Source of the DNA: DATLGB01 sp963724135
GTDB lineage: Bacteria; Actinomycetota; Thermoleophilia; Solirubrobacterales; Solirubrobacteraceae
Assembly: GCA_963724135.1 (NCBI GenBank)
Contig: CAVRTA010000005.1
Location: 434,001 to 498,000, forward strand
Length of the DNA: 64,000 bases
Reading direction: 5' to 3'
The notes under the pieces are model-generated. The model worked only from the letters and a program-made list of their open reading frames with translations. It had not been told where the DNA came from and did no database searches. The position numbers and the translations under genes were made by a program. Below, piece after piece: positions 34,114 to 42,778 of this stretch (position 1 is its first letter; each line of letters begins with the position of its first letter).

Positions 34114-35763
34114 TCAGACGGGCGGCAGGAGCTCGTTCTGGCGTGCCGGGCCCCAGGCCGCGTTGACCGGGTCCAGGAAGAACGGCGGCGAGCGGTACCG
34201 CAGCCGGTCGTCGTACCAGTAGTCCTTGACGTAGCCCCGGACGACCGTGCCGCCGCTGTTGATGCCGACCGGGCCGCGGAAGCGCTGGGCGATCGCGCCG
34301 TGCACCTGGAGCGTGCCCGCGACCGGGCCCTCGTCCCAGTTGTCGGTGATGAAGGAGTGATCGAGCGACAGGATCGCCGCGTCGATGCGCACGCTGCGCA
34401 CGCCCGAGGCGAGGTTGCCGTCGTTGACGCGGTGGTAGACGCGGACGAACCCCTGGGCGACCAGTCCGATCTGCACCGAGCCGCTCAGCTGCTGCGTGGT
34501 CGTGTTGAGCGTGCCGGCCGCGATCAGGTTGGCGTCGGCACGGTTGTTCCCCGCCGTGGCCGGGTTGAACTGGCTTCCGTCGTTGTTGGTGGTCGGGCCC
34601 GTCGGCGCGACGATGATGTCGCGAGCGGAGGCGATCGTCAGCGGGCGGTTGACGGTTCCGCTGACGTACACGTTCCCGCAGCCGGCCGACTCCGTGTAGT
34701 TCATGTTCTGCACGGTGTTGCCGTTCGGGTTGCAACCCGCGTCGTCGATGTAGAGGACCCCGTTGGGCGGCAGCGGCACGTTCGCCACCGGGTTGCCGGT
34801 GGGGGTGTCGATCGTCATCGTCGTCCCGGTGAAGCGGATGTACTGCGTGCCCGACAGGCGGTAGCCCTGGCCGGTCGTGCCCGGCGTCGTGAGCTCGCGC
34901 AGCTCGGTGTTGGTCGGCGGCATCTGCAGCGTGCGCTGCGCCGTGCGGAACGTGCCCACGAAGTTCGGCGTGTCCGCACATCCGGAGCTGGCGTAGTTGT
35001 CGTGTCCCGGTGCGGCACCGGAGACGTGGATGTTGTCGGACGCGGTGCGGCCGAAGCGCGGCGTTCCGCAGATCGCGATGTCGTCGTTGGTGTGCAGGGG
35101 CCCGTTGACGGTGTCGCCGGTGACGAACGAGATCACCGAGCAGGAGCCGGCCGGCCGCAGCGGCCGGTAGTTCGCGCACGCGGGGTCGCCGTTGTTGACG
35201 ACCGGGTCGATCGTCTCGTAGTTGGTGAAGTAGAGGAAGTCGAGGAAGCGCTGGCGCTTGAAGGTCGTGATGATCGAGGCCAGGCGACCGCGGTAGCGCC
35301 CGGTGGAGCGGATGCGGAACGTCCCGTCCGCCGTGTTGAGCATCGTCCCCGCGGGGTCCCCCGTGGAGCACGTCGCCCCCGTCGCCGGCAGCAGCCCGAC
35401 CGAGAACTCGGCCGCCTTCTCGCCGCTCTTGCCCACGCTCTTCCACTTGCGCCCGGTGCCCGTGACGTTCTTCTGGTTCACCGGGTCGGGCACGCCCGCG
35501 GTGGTGCCCGTGTCGCACGCGGTCCAGTAGTTCGGATCGGTGGTCAGCTTCGCCAGGTACCACGAGACGCCGGACTCCGCCGCCGCGTAGGCGAGCTTGC
35601 GGTCGCGGTTCTCGCCTGACGGGATCAGGTCGCCGCGCGCTGCCTGCCACGCCGCGATCGAGACGATGCTGGCGATCAGCATGATGCCCATGGTCACCGC
35701 CATGGTGAATCCGCGCTCGCCGCGCGGGCACTGCCGGAGCTGTGAGTGCTGGGTCATGAGCAT
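34114..35763 (-). CDS. large PilX/GspK-like minor pilin
   Basis: Protein of 549 residues. The prepilin-like site GERG before FTMAVTMGIMLIASIVSIA lacks Glu at position 5 (Val instead), as in the other X-type protein at 29418. A short conserved piece (RKLAYAAAESGVSWYL) follows the helix and is typical of PilX-type proteins. The rest is beta-rich with SGTVNRPLTIASARDIIVAP and SLDHSFITDNW, close in style to the 29418 protein. ATG at 35763 or the internal ATG at 35757 could be the start. Last gene of the first set. Confidence 0.7.
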   Translation of the reverse strand: MLMTQHSQLRQCPRGERGFTMAVTMGIMLIASIVSIAAWQAARGDLIPSGENRDRKLAYAAAESGVSWYLAKLTTDPNYWTACDTGTTAGVPDPVNQKNVTGTGRKWKSVGKSGEKAAEFSVGLLPATGATCSTGDPAGTMLNTADGTFRIRSTGRYRGRLASIITTFKRQRFLDFLYFTNYETIDPVVNNGDPACANYRPLRPAGSCSVISFVTGDTVNGPLHTNDDIAICGTPRFGRTASDNIHVSGAAPGHDNYASSGCADTPNFVGTFRTAQRTLQMPPTNTELRELTTPGTTGQGYRLSGTQYIRFTGTTMTIDTPTGNPVANVPLPPNGVLYIDDAGCNPNGNTVQNMNYTESAGCGNVYVSGTVNRPLTIASARDIIVAPTGPTTNNDGSQFNPATAGNNRADANLIAAGTLNTTTQQLSGSVQIGLVAQGFVRVYHRVNDGNLASGVRSVRIDAAILSLDHSFITDNWDEGPVAGTLQVHGAIAQRFRGPVGINSGGTVVRGYVKDYWYDDRLRYRSPPFFLDPVNAAWGPARQNELLPPV

Positions 35764-36473
35764 GTGGGGTTGTACGGGTCGGTGGTGTCGTTGGGATCGG
35801 TGACCACGTCGTTGGGATCGGCGATCCGGACGAAGACCGAGTCGGTCATCGGCGGCGCGATCTTCCTCGTCGACTTGGTCGCGCCCGTGGCGCTGAAGCT
35901 GATGTCGATCTTCGCGATGCGGGAGAGGTCAGCGGCGCTCAGGCTGCCGGCGCCGGGATTGAGCTCGACGGTCGGCTCGAGGACGCCGCTGGCCGGAGCC
36001 GGCACCGGGTAGGCCCAGTAGCGCAGGAACGGCCCCCCGTTGGTCTGGCGAACGTCGGTGGCCAGCGTCGCGGTGGTCCCCGTACCGGCGAAGCTGACGG
36101 GATCGCCGGAGCCCGGCACGACGGTGTCGGTCAGCCGGCCGCCGCCGGTGTCGAGCGTGATCGTGTGGCGCTCGATGGGCCGCGAGCCGTCGGAGAGGTC
36201 GGTCGTGACGGTGATCGAGTTGGCGCTGGCCGCCGTGATGGGCTGAGTCGTCGCGGGCGTGCAGACCTGCGAGCGCAGCAGCCGCTGGGTCTTCTCCAGC
36301 GCCAGGCGGCCTCGCTGGGTGGCATCGGTGCGGTTGGCCACCTCGGAGTTGTGGCGCGCGGCACCGATCGTGATCATCGTCGCCGAGCCGATCACGATCA
36401 CGCCGATCATGCACGCCATCATCAGCTCCACGATCGTGAAGCCCGCCTCGTCGTTGAGCCGCGGTCGCCGCAT
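35754..36473 (-). CDS. PilW-like minor pilin
   Basis: Protein of 239 residues from ATG 36471-36473. Prepilin site NDEAG before FTIVELMMACMIGVIVIGS with Glu at position 5. RGRLALEKTQRLLRSQVC after the helix and a beta-rich C-terminal part (IERHTITLDTGGGRLTDTV) fit PilW/GspJ-like proteins. It overlaps its neighbours by 1 and 10 bases, so the V-W-X set is tightly coupled. Confidence 0.78.
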   Translation of the reverse strand: MRRPRLNDEAGFTIVELMMACMIGVIVIGSATMITIGAARHNSEVANRTDATQRGRLALEKTQRLLRSQVCTPATTQPITAASANSITVTTDLSDGSRPIERHTITLDTGGGRLTDTVVPGSGDPVSFAGTGTTATLATDVRQTNGGPFLRYWAYPVPAPASGVLEPTVELNPGAGSLSAADLSRIAKIDISFSATGATKSTRKIAPPMTDSVFVRIADPNDVVTDPNDTTDPYNPTCS

Positions 36474-37906
36474 CAGTACCCCCGGCTCGCGCAGCTCACG
36501 TTGTTGGTGACGCCGCTGCCGGCCTGGGTGTCGATCGTGACCGGCGCGGGCGTCGCGGCGGGCCCGGTCTCCTGCGTGTTCGCGATCGCGTTGCCGGTGA
36601 CCACCTGCGAGTAGGCGCCCGTCCGGCCGGTGCTGCCGCCGACCGTCTTGGTGTACTCGGCGCAGATCCGGTAGTTGCCGTAGGGCAGCCGGATGACGCT
36701 GGCGGCGTTCGGCACCCCCGAGGTGGGCAGGCTGGAGGTCGGCACCGTCGGGAGCTGGCAGGCGTCGTTGAGCCGGTAGCGGACGCGCACGTTGTTGCCC
36801 GAGAAGCTCGGAGCCTGGGTCACGGTGCTGCTGCTCGGCCGCCACGCGACCTGCACCTGCGGGGGGGTGACCGGCGGCTCGTGGAGGTCGACGGGCACGT
36901 CCGCCACCCCGGCGCCGACGGTGGCGGTCGGCACGGGCGACGGCGGGTACAGGCTCGGGTTGTTGACCGCGCACATGCCGGCGTAGACGAGGTACGGAGC
37001 CGTGAAGGGGAACAGCCCCGTCGCCGCGCGACCGCTGAACGTGCGCGTGCTCGGCGACGGGATGCCGCCATTGGAGATCGTCAGCCCGCCTGAGTTGCCG
37101 CTGGTGGTGGTGCCGTTGAAGGTCGCCCGGATCGAGCCGGCGCGGTCGTAGAGCAGTGGTGTCGCCTGGTTGATCAGCCCGGCGGTCACCGGCGCGGAGA
37201 AGGTCACCGACTGGTTGAGCGAGCGGTCGACGAAGCCGGCGCGGTTGACGTTGAGCGAGTACGTCCCCGGGGTGAGGAACTGGAAGATCGCGCAGCCGGC
37301 CGAGTTGGTGCTCGCCGAGCGGCTCTCGGGCCCGCTTGTGCTGACGGTGATGTTCGCCTGCCCGGTGGTGCCGTCGGCGGCGAAGATCTGCGACAGCAGC
37401 GTTCCGGACGTCGGCGAGAAGTCGTTGATCGGGAGCGCCTGGAAGCTGCGCATGGTGACCGGCTTCTCCTCGAGCGACGCCTGCGGAGTGACGACCGTCG
37501 TCAGGCGCAGGTAGCGCGACTGCTCGCCGTTGGAGGTGCAGCTGACGGTGCCGCCGCTCGGGCCCTGCACGAACTCGGTCTCCGAGTGGATGCCGTAGTC
37601 CGCGCGCGATTGCGTGACGGAGCGGTCGGCGCTGTAGTTGACGAGGTCGCGCGTGCGCATCGCGCGCATGCGCTCCTGGTCCTGCTCGGCCAGGTTGACC
37701 GCGATCCCGCGCGCGGCCGTGCGCGTGGAGATCTTCTGCGAGGTGCCGATCGACGCGACCGTGGCAGCGGCCACGAGCGCGACCACGAGCGCGGACACCA
37801 TGACCTCGAACAGGCTGAAGCCCGCTTGGTCATGCAGACGTCCCCGCAGTGCGGCTTGCCCCTTCACAGGGAGTGCTTCGGCGTGAGCATGCGCAGCCTT
37901 GAACAT
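36473..37906 (-). CDS. large PilV-like minor pilin with Ig-like insert
   Basis: Protein of 477 residues from ATG 37904-37906; open frame continues upstream into the pilin gene but is not needed. Prepilin site DQAG before FSLFEVMVSALVVALVAAA, Glu at position 5. Residues about 180-260 resemble a carboxypeptidase-regulatory/CNA-B-like Ig domain (NSAGCAIFQFLTPGTYSLNV), a fold common in surface adhesins; a second such pattern appears near the C-terminus (IRLPYGNYRICAEY). First gene of the V-W-X set. Confidence 0.72.
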   Translation of the reverse strand: MFKAAHAHAEALPVKGQAALRGRLHDQAGFSLFEVMVSALVVALVAAATVASIGTSQKISTRTAARGIAVNLAEQDQERMRAMRTRDLVNYSADRSVTQSRADYGIHSETEFVQGPSGGTVSCTSNGEQSRYLRLTTVVTPQASLEEKPVTMRSFQALPINDFSPTSGTLLSQIFAADGTTGQANITVSTSGPESRSASTNSAGCAIFQFLTPGTYSLNVNRAGFVDRSLNQSVTFSAPVTAGLINQATPLLYDRAGSIRATFNGTTTSGNSGGLTISNGGIPSPSTRTFSGRAATGLFPFTAPYLVYAGMCAVNNPSLYPPSPVPTATVGAGVADVPVDLHEPPVTPPQVQVAWRPSSSTVTQAPSFSGNNVRVRYRLNDACQLPTVPTSSLPTSGVPNAASVIRLPYGNYRICAEYTKTVGGSTGRTGAYSQVVTGNAIANTQETGPAATPAPVTIDTQAGSGVTNNVSCASRGY

Positions 37907-37928
37907 CGTCCGGGCGCTGTGGACGCCG

Positions 37929-38375
37929 CTACCACGCGCCGTCGGCACGGCAACCGCCCTCTGCCGGCGGGACCGCATGTGCGGTTGAAGACGCCGCCGA
38001 TGTTGTGGGTGATCGTGAAGGTGTGCAGCGTGCCGCTCGTGTCGGCCGTTGAGGTGGCGACGACCTCGTAGCCGAACTGCTCCTCGTCGCTGATCCGGAC
38101 CTGGCCGGCGCCGGCGCCGATCGGCAGGCCCGGTCTCGGCCGTCGTCAGGTACGCCGTGCAGCCGACGAACGTCTGGTCGCGCTGGCCAGCAGCTCTCGA
38201 TCTGCGAGACCATGTTGCGGGCGTCGGACTTGGCGTTGGCGTCCTGGCCCTTCTGGCGCTGCCATGAAGGCCGGGACGCGATCGCCGCGAGGATCCCGAT
38301 GATCAGGATCACGACGAGCAGCTCGACGAGCGTGAATCCGTCCTGTCGGCGCTTGGTGTGTGGTGAACATGTCAT
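37929..38375 (-). CDS. pilA: type IV pilin (first of tandem pair by coordinate), frame changes
   Basis: About 145 residues after repair. Short leader MTCSPHTKRRQDG, then FTLVELLVVILIIGILAAIA, a textbook class IVa helix with Glu 5. After it come QRQKGQDANAKSDARNMVSQ, a Cys (QIESC), then TFVGCTAYLTTAETG, EEQFGYEVVATSTADTSGT and an end that reads GGCRADGAW. Frame changes fall between about 38110 and 38275 and near 37985. The protein and its neighbour at 38454 share helix, first Cys and C-terminal GGCRAD-W. It lies below a hairpin at 38397-38419. Confidence 0.85.
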   Translation of the reverse strand: MTCSPHTKRRQDGFTLVELLVVILIIGILAAIASRPSWQRQKGQDANAKSDARNMVSQIESCWPARPDVRRLHGVPDDGRDRACRSAPAPARSGSATRSSSATRSSPPQRPTRAARCTPSRSPTTSAASSTAHAVPPAEGGCRADGAW

Positions 38376-38396
38376 GTCTCCCCCGTAGAGACAGCT

Positions 38397-38419
38397 GGGG
38401 CGGGCACTAGGCCCGCCCC
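38397..38419 (-). terminator. hairpin between the two pilin genes
   Basis: Perfect 9-bp stem GGGGCGGGC / GCCCGCCCC with loop ACTAG, lying 35 bases past the upstream pilin stop and 20 bases before the next start. No T-run. It may be a partial terminator or an mRNA-stabilising hairpin that sets unequal pilin levels. Confidence 0.65.
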
Positions 38420-38453
38420 ACGCTGAGACTTCAGTTACTGATTGCGCCTGTGA

Positions 38454-38879
38454 CTACCAGGTGTGTCGGCGCGGCAGCCGCCCTTGTCGGTGCCGGTCGA
38501 GGCGCAGGTACGCGTGTCACCCGCGCGGAGTCGTGCTCCAGGGTGAACGTGTTGTCGGACTCCGACGCCTTCGAGACGGTGTAGCCCTCGACGTCGCCCA
38601 GCGGCGTCATGGTCACACCCTCGATGCCGGTGTCAGTCGGCAGCGGACACGCACCCGGCGGCCGTGTAGTCCTGCGTCGTCGACGAAGCAGGACTCGATC
38701 TCCGAAACGGCGTTGCGGAGCATCGGACTTGCCGACGAGTCCTGACCCTTCGCGCGCTGGCCGAGGAAGGCCGGCAGAGCGATGGCGGCAAGGATGCCGA
38801 TGATCAGAATGACGACCAGGAGCTCGATAAGGGTGAAGCCCTTCTCGTCCCGGCTGCGCTCAGAGAGCTTGTTGAGCAT
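38454..38879 (-). CDS. pilA: major type IV pilin next to the riboswitch, frame changes
   Basis: About 140 residues after repair. Leader MLNKLSERSRDEKG, then FTLIELLVVILIIGILAAIA with Glu 5. The body has GQRAKGQDSSA, NAVSEIESCF (first Cys), GVTMTPLGDVEGYTVSKA and NTFTLEHDSA; the end reads TRTCASTGTDKGGCRAD followed by a short tail and TAG (38454). Frame changes fall at about 38640-38720 and at the very end. A strong ribosome site (AGGAGGG, 38890-38896) precedes the ATG. It is the first gene under the cyclic-di-GMP riboswitch and so the likely main pilin. Confidence 0.87.
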
Positions 38880-38944
38880 TTGAGTTGAACCCTCCTGAGG
38901 GGATCGTTAGGGCGTTGGAACCAACTGCTGTCGACCAGACCCCG

Positions 38945-39045
38945 GGGATCCCTCGGTGAGTAACCCGGCTTGCTCAAAGATCGAGCTCCGTGGCTTTGCG
39001 TCTCGCCCTCGCAGGCGATTTGCCCTTGGTCACCTCGGTCCTGGC
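38945..39045 (-). promoter_or_regulatory. cyclic-di-GMP-I (GEMM-I) riboswitch controlling the pilin genes
   Basis: On the minus strand, in order: AAGGGCAAA; a short stem TCGCC / GGCGA closed by a GCGA tetraloop (GNRA, as in class I c-di-GMP aptamers); the hallmark ACGCAAAGCC (38992-39001); a second stem CGG-AGCTC ... GAGC-AAG-CCG; and the closing GGGTTACTCACCGAGG (38951-38966), matching the GEMM GGGTTACCGA block. The order, spacing and tetraloop agree with the class I aptamer. It sits 66 bases upstream of the pilin ATG in the right orientation. Transcriptional or translational control cannot be decided; no clear terminator follows the aptamer. Confidence 0.86.
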
Positions 39046-39051
39046 TTGGGT

Positions 39052-39069
39052 GGGGTATCGGCCCCATTT
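39052..39069. repeat. family A hairpin repeat upstream of the riboswitch
   Basis: GGGGTATCGGCCCC followed by ATTT, the same layout as the copies at 32982 and 45007 (GGGG, short loop, CCCC, ATTT). It lies just 5' of the aptamer in the pilin leader or promoter region. Confidence 0.45.
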
Positions 39070-39189
39070 CTTCCACGACTTTAGTTTCGGTTCACAGAAT
39101 CGGCGCTCAGCACCGTTCTTGGCTCTGCATAGCGGAAAATCGCCGTCGAACGGGTGTCCAGTAGCGTCGAGCGCTAGCTTGATGGACGA

Positions 39190-39583
39190 ATGCTGGCGCG
39201 CCGGATGCTCACGTTCTTCGTGCTGTTGCTGGTGCGTCACGGCGCTGTCGGCCGGGCTCGCAGCTCCGGTGCGCGAGCCCGCGCCCGAGGCCGCACCGTC
39301 CCCCACTGCCGCTACGCGCGGGAGCGTGGTCGAGGAAACACTCGACGCCGCGGCTGCGAAGCCGCGGACGGTGACCGTGGACAGCGGCGACCTGCTCACG
39401 CTCACCGTGGAGTCCGACAGCGACGACGCGGTCGAGCTGCAGGGCCTCGGGGCCGTGCGGCCGGTGGCGCCGGAGACCCCGGTGGTCTTCGACGTGCTCG
39501 CCGACGAGCCGGGCGAGTACCCCGTCGTCCTGCTCGACGCCGGGCGCACGGTCGGGACCGTGCGCGTGGTCAGTCGGCGCTAG
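39190..39583 (+). CDS. secreted cupredoxin-like beta-sandwich protein, one frame change
   Basis: About 131 residues. ATG at 39190 opens a signal peptide (MLARRMLTFFVLLLV); a frame change near 39228 leads to TALSAGLAAPVREPAPEAAP, a Pro/Ala linker, then a small beta domain (RTVTVDSGDLLTLTVES, VVFDVLADEPGEYPVVLLD, GTVRVV) with the strand order of cupredoxin-like folds. No copper ligands (no Cys/His/Met set) are seen, so it probably does not bind copper. It is divergent from the pilin operon and convergent with the 46-residue gene at 39570. Confidence 0.55.
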
Positions 39584-39710
39584 CGGTCTCGGGCGCCGGC
39601 GCGGGCCGCTCGCCGGTGCCCTGGCACCAGGGGCAGGTGACCGGGTGCGGCGTCCCGCCCTGGCCCGAGATCACCGAACCGGTTCCGCGGCAGGGGGAGC
39701 ACTCGGCCAT
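39570..39710 (-). CDS. 46-residue protein with two CxxCxGTG motifs
   Basis: Start ATG at 39708-39710. The sequence contains CSPCRGTG and CPWCQGTG separated by 15 residues, the layout of one zinc centre of a DnaJ-type Cys-rich domain. It would bind a single zinc ion. Stand-alone proteins of this type occur in actinobacteria, but their role is not known to me. It overlaps the convergent gene by 14 bases and lies below the gene at 39721. Confidence 0.6.
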   Translation of the reverse strand: MAECSPCRGTGSVISGQGGTPHPVTCPWCQGTGERPAPAPETASAD

Positions 39711-39720
39711 AGCAGCGACT

Positions 39721-40377
39721 TCATGACATCCCCGGCGGTGCGACGGAGGTCTTGCGCGCGATCGCGCTCCACGGCGCCGAGGCGTCGGGTTGGCCGGCTT
39801 GTCGTCGGGCAGATGCCGGCGCTGCGTGGGCGGGATCTCGCGATCGGTGATGCTCGGTGCGGAACCCGTAGCGCTCGAACGCCGCGCTCGAGCTCGAGGT
39901 GCTCGTTCGTGCGCAGCAGCAGGCCGAACAGCGCGGGCTGGCCGAGCGGCGAGCGCTTGGCGACCTCCTCGAGCATGCTCCTGCGACAGCACGCCCTCGA
40001 GGCGCTCGGCCGCGAGCGGCGGCGAGAACACGAAGCAGACGTTGGGCGCCTCGTCGCCGAGCACCAGGAAGGCCGAGCCCTCGAGGTTGGTCCACACCCA
40101 GCCCTCGATGCCCTCCTCGCGCGGCACCACCGCCGTCGCCGAGAGACGGTGCAGCACCGGGAAGCGGCCGCGGCCGACGTCCTTGCCGAGGCTGCGCGGG
40201 GCCGTGGTCGACCGCGGCGGCGGCGACCGAGCCGGGCGCGAAGCGCAGCGGCGCCGCGAGCGTCCCGTGCTCGACGGCGACCTCGGCGGGCGTCAGCGTC
40301 AGCCGGTGCTCGCCGCGCGGCGCGCTGCCCAGCAGGTGCTTGACTCCCGTCGTCCCGGTGGACAGCCCGACGGTCAC
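39721..40377 (-). CDS. conserved protein of unknown function, several frame changes
   Basis: About 219 residues after repair, from a GTG at 40377. Recognisable stretches: TTGVKHLLGSAPRGEHRLTL, FPVLHRLSATAVVPREEGIE, GWVWTNLEGSAFLVLGDEAP, VCFVFSPPLAAERLEGVLSQ, LGQPALFGLLLRTNEHLELE. The pattern is a cytoplasmic beta-rich domain followed by a helical part. No signal peptide and no motif I recognise. It follows pilC closely on the same strand, so a link with pilus function is possible but unproven. Confidence 0.5.
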   Translation of the reverse strand: MTVGLSTGTTGVKHLLGSAPRGEHRLTLTPAEVAVEHGTLAAPLRFAPGSVAAAAVDHGPAQPRQGRRPRPLPGAAPSLGDGGGAARGGHRGLGVDQPRGLGLPGARRRGAQRLLRVLAAARGRAPRGRAVAGACSRRSPSARRSASPRCSACCCARTSTSSSSAAFERYGFRTEHHRSRDPAHAAPASARRQAGQPDASAPWSAIARKTSVAPPGMS

Positions 40378-40428
40378 CGTCGTGTTGCGGAGGCGGAGGA
40401 CGCGCTCACCGCATCCACTATGGCAGGG

Positions 40429-41652
40429 CTACTTGATGTTGTCGTAGACCTTGAACATCGGCATGTACATCGCGATGACGACGAAGCCGACGATGGCGCA
40501 CCGACGAAGATGATCATGATGGGCTCGAGGATGGAGGTCATCGCCTTGACCGCGGCGGCGACCTCGTCCTCGTAGAAGTCCGCGACCTTGTTGAGCATCG
40601 TGTCGAGGCCGCCGGTCTCCTCGCCCACGGTGATCATCTGGGAGACCATCGGCGGGAAGACCTCGATCTCGCGCAGCGGCGTGGCGATCTGGCCGCCGGA
40701 CTTGACCGACTCGACGACGTCGACCATCGCCTGCTCGATCACCCAGTTGCCCGACGTCTTGCCCGTCACCTCGATCGCGACCATGATCGGCACGCCGGCG
40801 CCGTAGAGGGCCGAGAACGTGCGCGACCAGCGCGCCAGGGCGACCTTCTGCACGGTGACGCCGATCTTCATCGGGATCTTCATGCGGAAGGCGATCCCAC
40901 TGCGGGCGACCCCACGAGGAGGTGCGCCAGCGCTTGAAGCCGACGACGATGCCGACGGCGCCGCCGATGAGCAGGTACCACTGGTCCGGTGAGCGCGTCG
41001 GACAGGCCGACGGTGAACTTGGTGATCGCCGGCAGCTCGCCGCCGAAGTCCTTGAACACCTCCACGAACACCGGGACGATGAACGCGATCAGCGCGATCA
41101 GCACGACCAGGGCGAAGGACAGGACGACGGCCGGGTACATCATCGCCGACTTGACCTGGCGGCGCAGCGAGTCGTCGGCCTCGAGCTGGTTGGCGATCCG
41201 GTTGAGGGTGTCCTCCAGGATGCCGCCCGTCTCGCCGGCGCGGACCATCGCGACGTAGAGCGGGTTGAAGACCTTGGGATGGCGCTCGAGCGCGTCCGAG
41301 AGCGGGAGGCCGGCCTCGATGTCCTCGCGGACCGGCCCGAGCGATCTCCTTGAGCTTGGGATGCTCGATCTGCTCCTCGAGCACGTAGAAGGCGCGCAGC
41401 AGGGTCATGCCCGACGAGACCATCACCGAGAGCTGCCGGGTCATGATGGTCAGGTCCTTGGCCTTGACCTTCTTCGACCCGATGTTGATCTCCATCTTGA
41501 GACCGGTGGCCTTCTCGTCGAGCTTCTGGATCGTCAGGCCCGCGCGACCGCAGCTCGTCGGCGACGGCCTGCTTGGAGTCGCCGGCGATCTCGCCCTTGT
41601 AGGGGATGCCCGGCGACGTCGGTCGCGTTGTAGCTGAAGAGGCCGCTGGCCA
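40429..41652 (-). CDS. pilC: T4P platform protein PilC, several frame changes
   Basis: About 407 residues after repair. The N-terminal GspF domain reads FSYNATD, PYKGEIAGDSKQAVADELRS, LTIMTRQLSVMVSSGMTLLR and EEQIEHPKLKEI. The first membrane part contains MYPAVVLSFALVVLIALIAF, the second GspF domain ALARWSRTFSALYGAGVPIM and MVSQMITVGEETGGLDTMLN, and the last helix GFVVIAMYMPMFKVYDNI before a TAG at 40429. Frame changes fall near 40495, 40900, 40985, 41340, 41545 and 41615. It binds the PilB/PilT motor in the inner membrane. It starts 4 bp below the pilT stop. Confidence 0.9.
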
Positions 41653-41655
41653 TGC

Positions 41656-42778
41656 CCTACACCCCCGCTCCGCCACGGAGGCCTCGAACTCGGCCGGCGT
41701 GATCGTGCGCGGCGCTCTGCACCAGGCGGCGGAGCTCCTCGGGCTCCGAGGAGCGGCTGAGCGCGGTCGCCATCGTGATCGTGCCGGCGCGGACCAGGCC
41801 GGCGAGGCTCGCGTCCATCGTCTGCATGCCGTGGCGCGCCGCCGGTCTGGATCAGCGAGTAGATCTGGTGGATCTTGCCCTCGCGGATCAGGTTGCGGAC
41901 GCCGGGCGTCGGCACCAGGATCTCGGCGGCGACCGTGCGGCCCTGGCCGTCGGCGGTCGGCACCAGCGTCTGGGTGACGATGCCCTGCAGGCCGACGGCG
42001 AGCTGCATGCGGACCTGGCCCTGCTGGTCGGACGGGAAGACGTCGATGATGCGGTCGATCGTCTGCGGCGCGTCCTGCGTGTGCAGGGTGGCGTAGACGA
42101 GGTGGCCGGTCTCCGCCGCGGTCAGGGCGGTGCCGATCGTCTCCATGTCGCGCATCTCGCCGACGAGGATCACGTCGGGGTCCTGGCGCAGCGCGGCCTT
42201 CAGCGCCAGCGCGAAGCGACTGCGCGTCCGTGCCGAGCTCGCGCTGGTTGACGATGCACTTCTTGTGCGTGTGCACGAACTCGATCGGGTCCTCGATGGT
42301 GAGGATGTGGTCCGAGCGCGTCTCGTTGATCTCGTTGATCATCGAGGCGAGCGTCGTCGACTTGCCCGAGCCGGTCGGGCCGGTGACGAGCACGAGGCCG
42401 CGCGGCTTCTTGGCGAACTCGCGGATGACCGGCGGCAGGCCGAGCTCCTCGATCGGAACCGTCTTGGAGGGGATCAGGCGGAACGCGGCGCTGACCGAGC
42501 CGCGCTGGTGGAAGGCGTTGACGCGGAAGCGGCCCTTGCCGGGCACCGAGTAGGAGAAGTCGAGCTGGTTGTCGGTCTCGAGCTTCTGCCGCTGCGAGTT
42601 GTTGAGGACCGAGTAGACGATCTCGCGCGTGTCCGTGGGCGTCATGCGCGGCAGGCCGTCCATCGGCGACAGCGAGCCGCGCTCGCGCATCATCGGCGGA
42701 ACGCCCGGCGTGATATGGAGGTCGGACGCGTTGCGTTCGACGATGGTGGACAGGATGTCCGCGAAGTCGTAATTGCAT
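41656..42778 (-). CDS. pilT: T4P retraction ATPase PilT, several frame changes
   Basis: About 374 residues after repair. DFADILSTIVERNASDLHIT is the PilT start; GPTGSGKSTT is Walker A; EDPIEFVHTHKKCIVNQREL the Asp-box/Walker B zone; ILVGEMRDMETI the AIRNLIRE-preceding region and GVRNLIREGKIHQIYSLIQT the PilT-type C-terminal motif. The end reads TITPAEFEASVAERG before TAG (41656). Frame changes near 41700, 41840, 42225 and 42770. The ATG at 42776-42778 needs one base repaired to join the frame; otherwise pilT runs in frame with the gene above it. Confidence 0.9.

Noticed and set aside
37929..38879. Pilin genes as pseudogenes
   Set aside because: Helix, Cys pattern and matching C-terminal GGCRAD-W are recoverable with a few 1-2 bp repairs, and nearby essential genes show the same error type.
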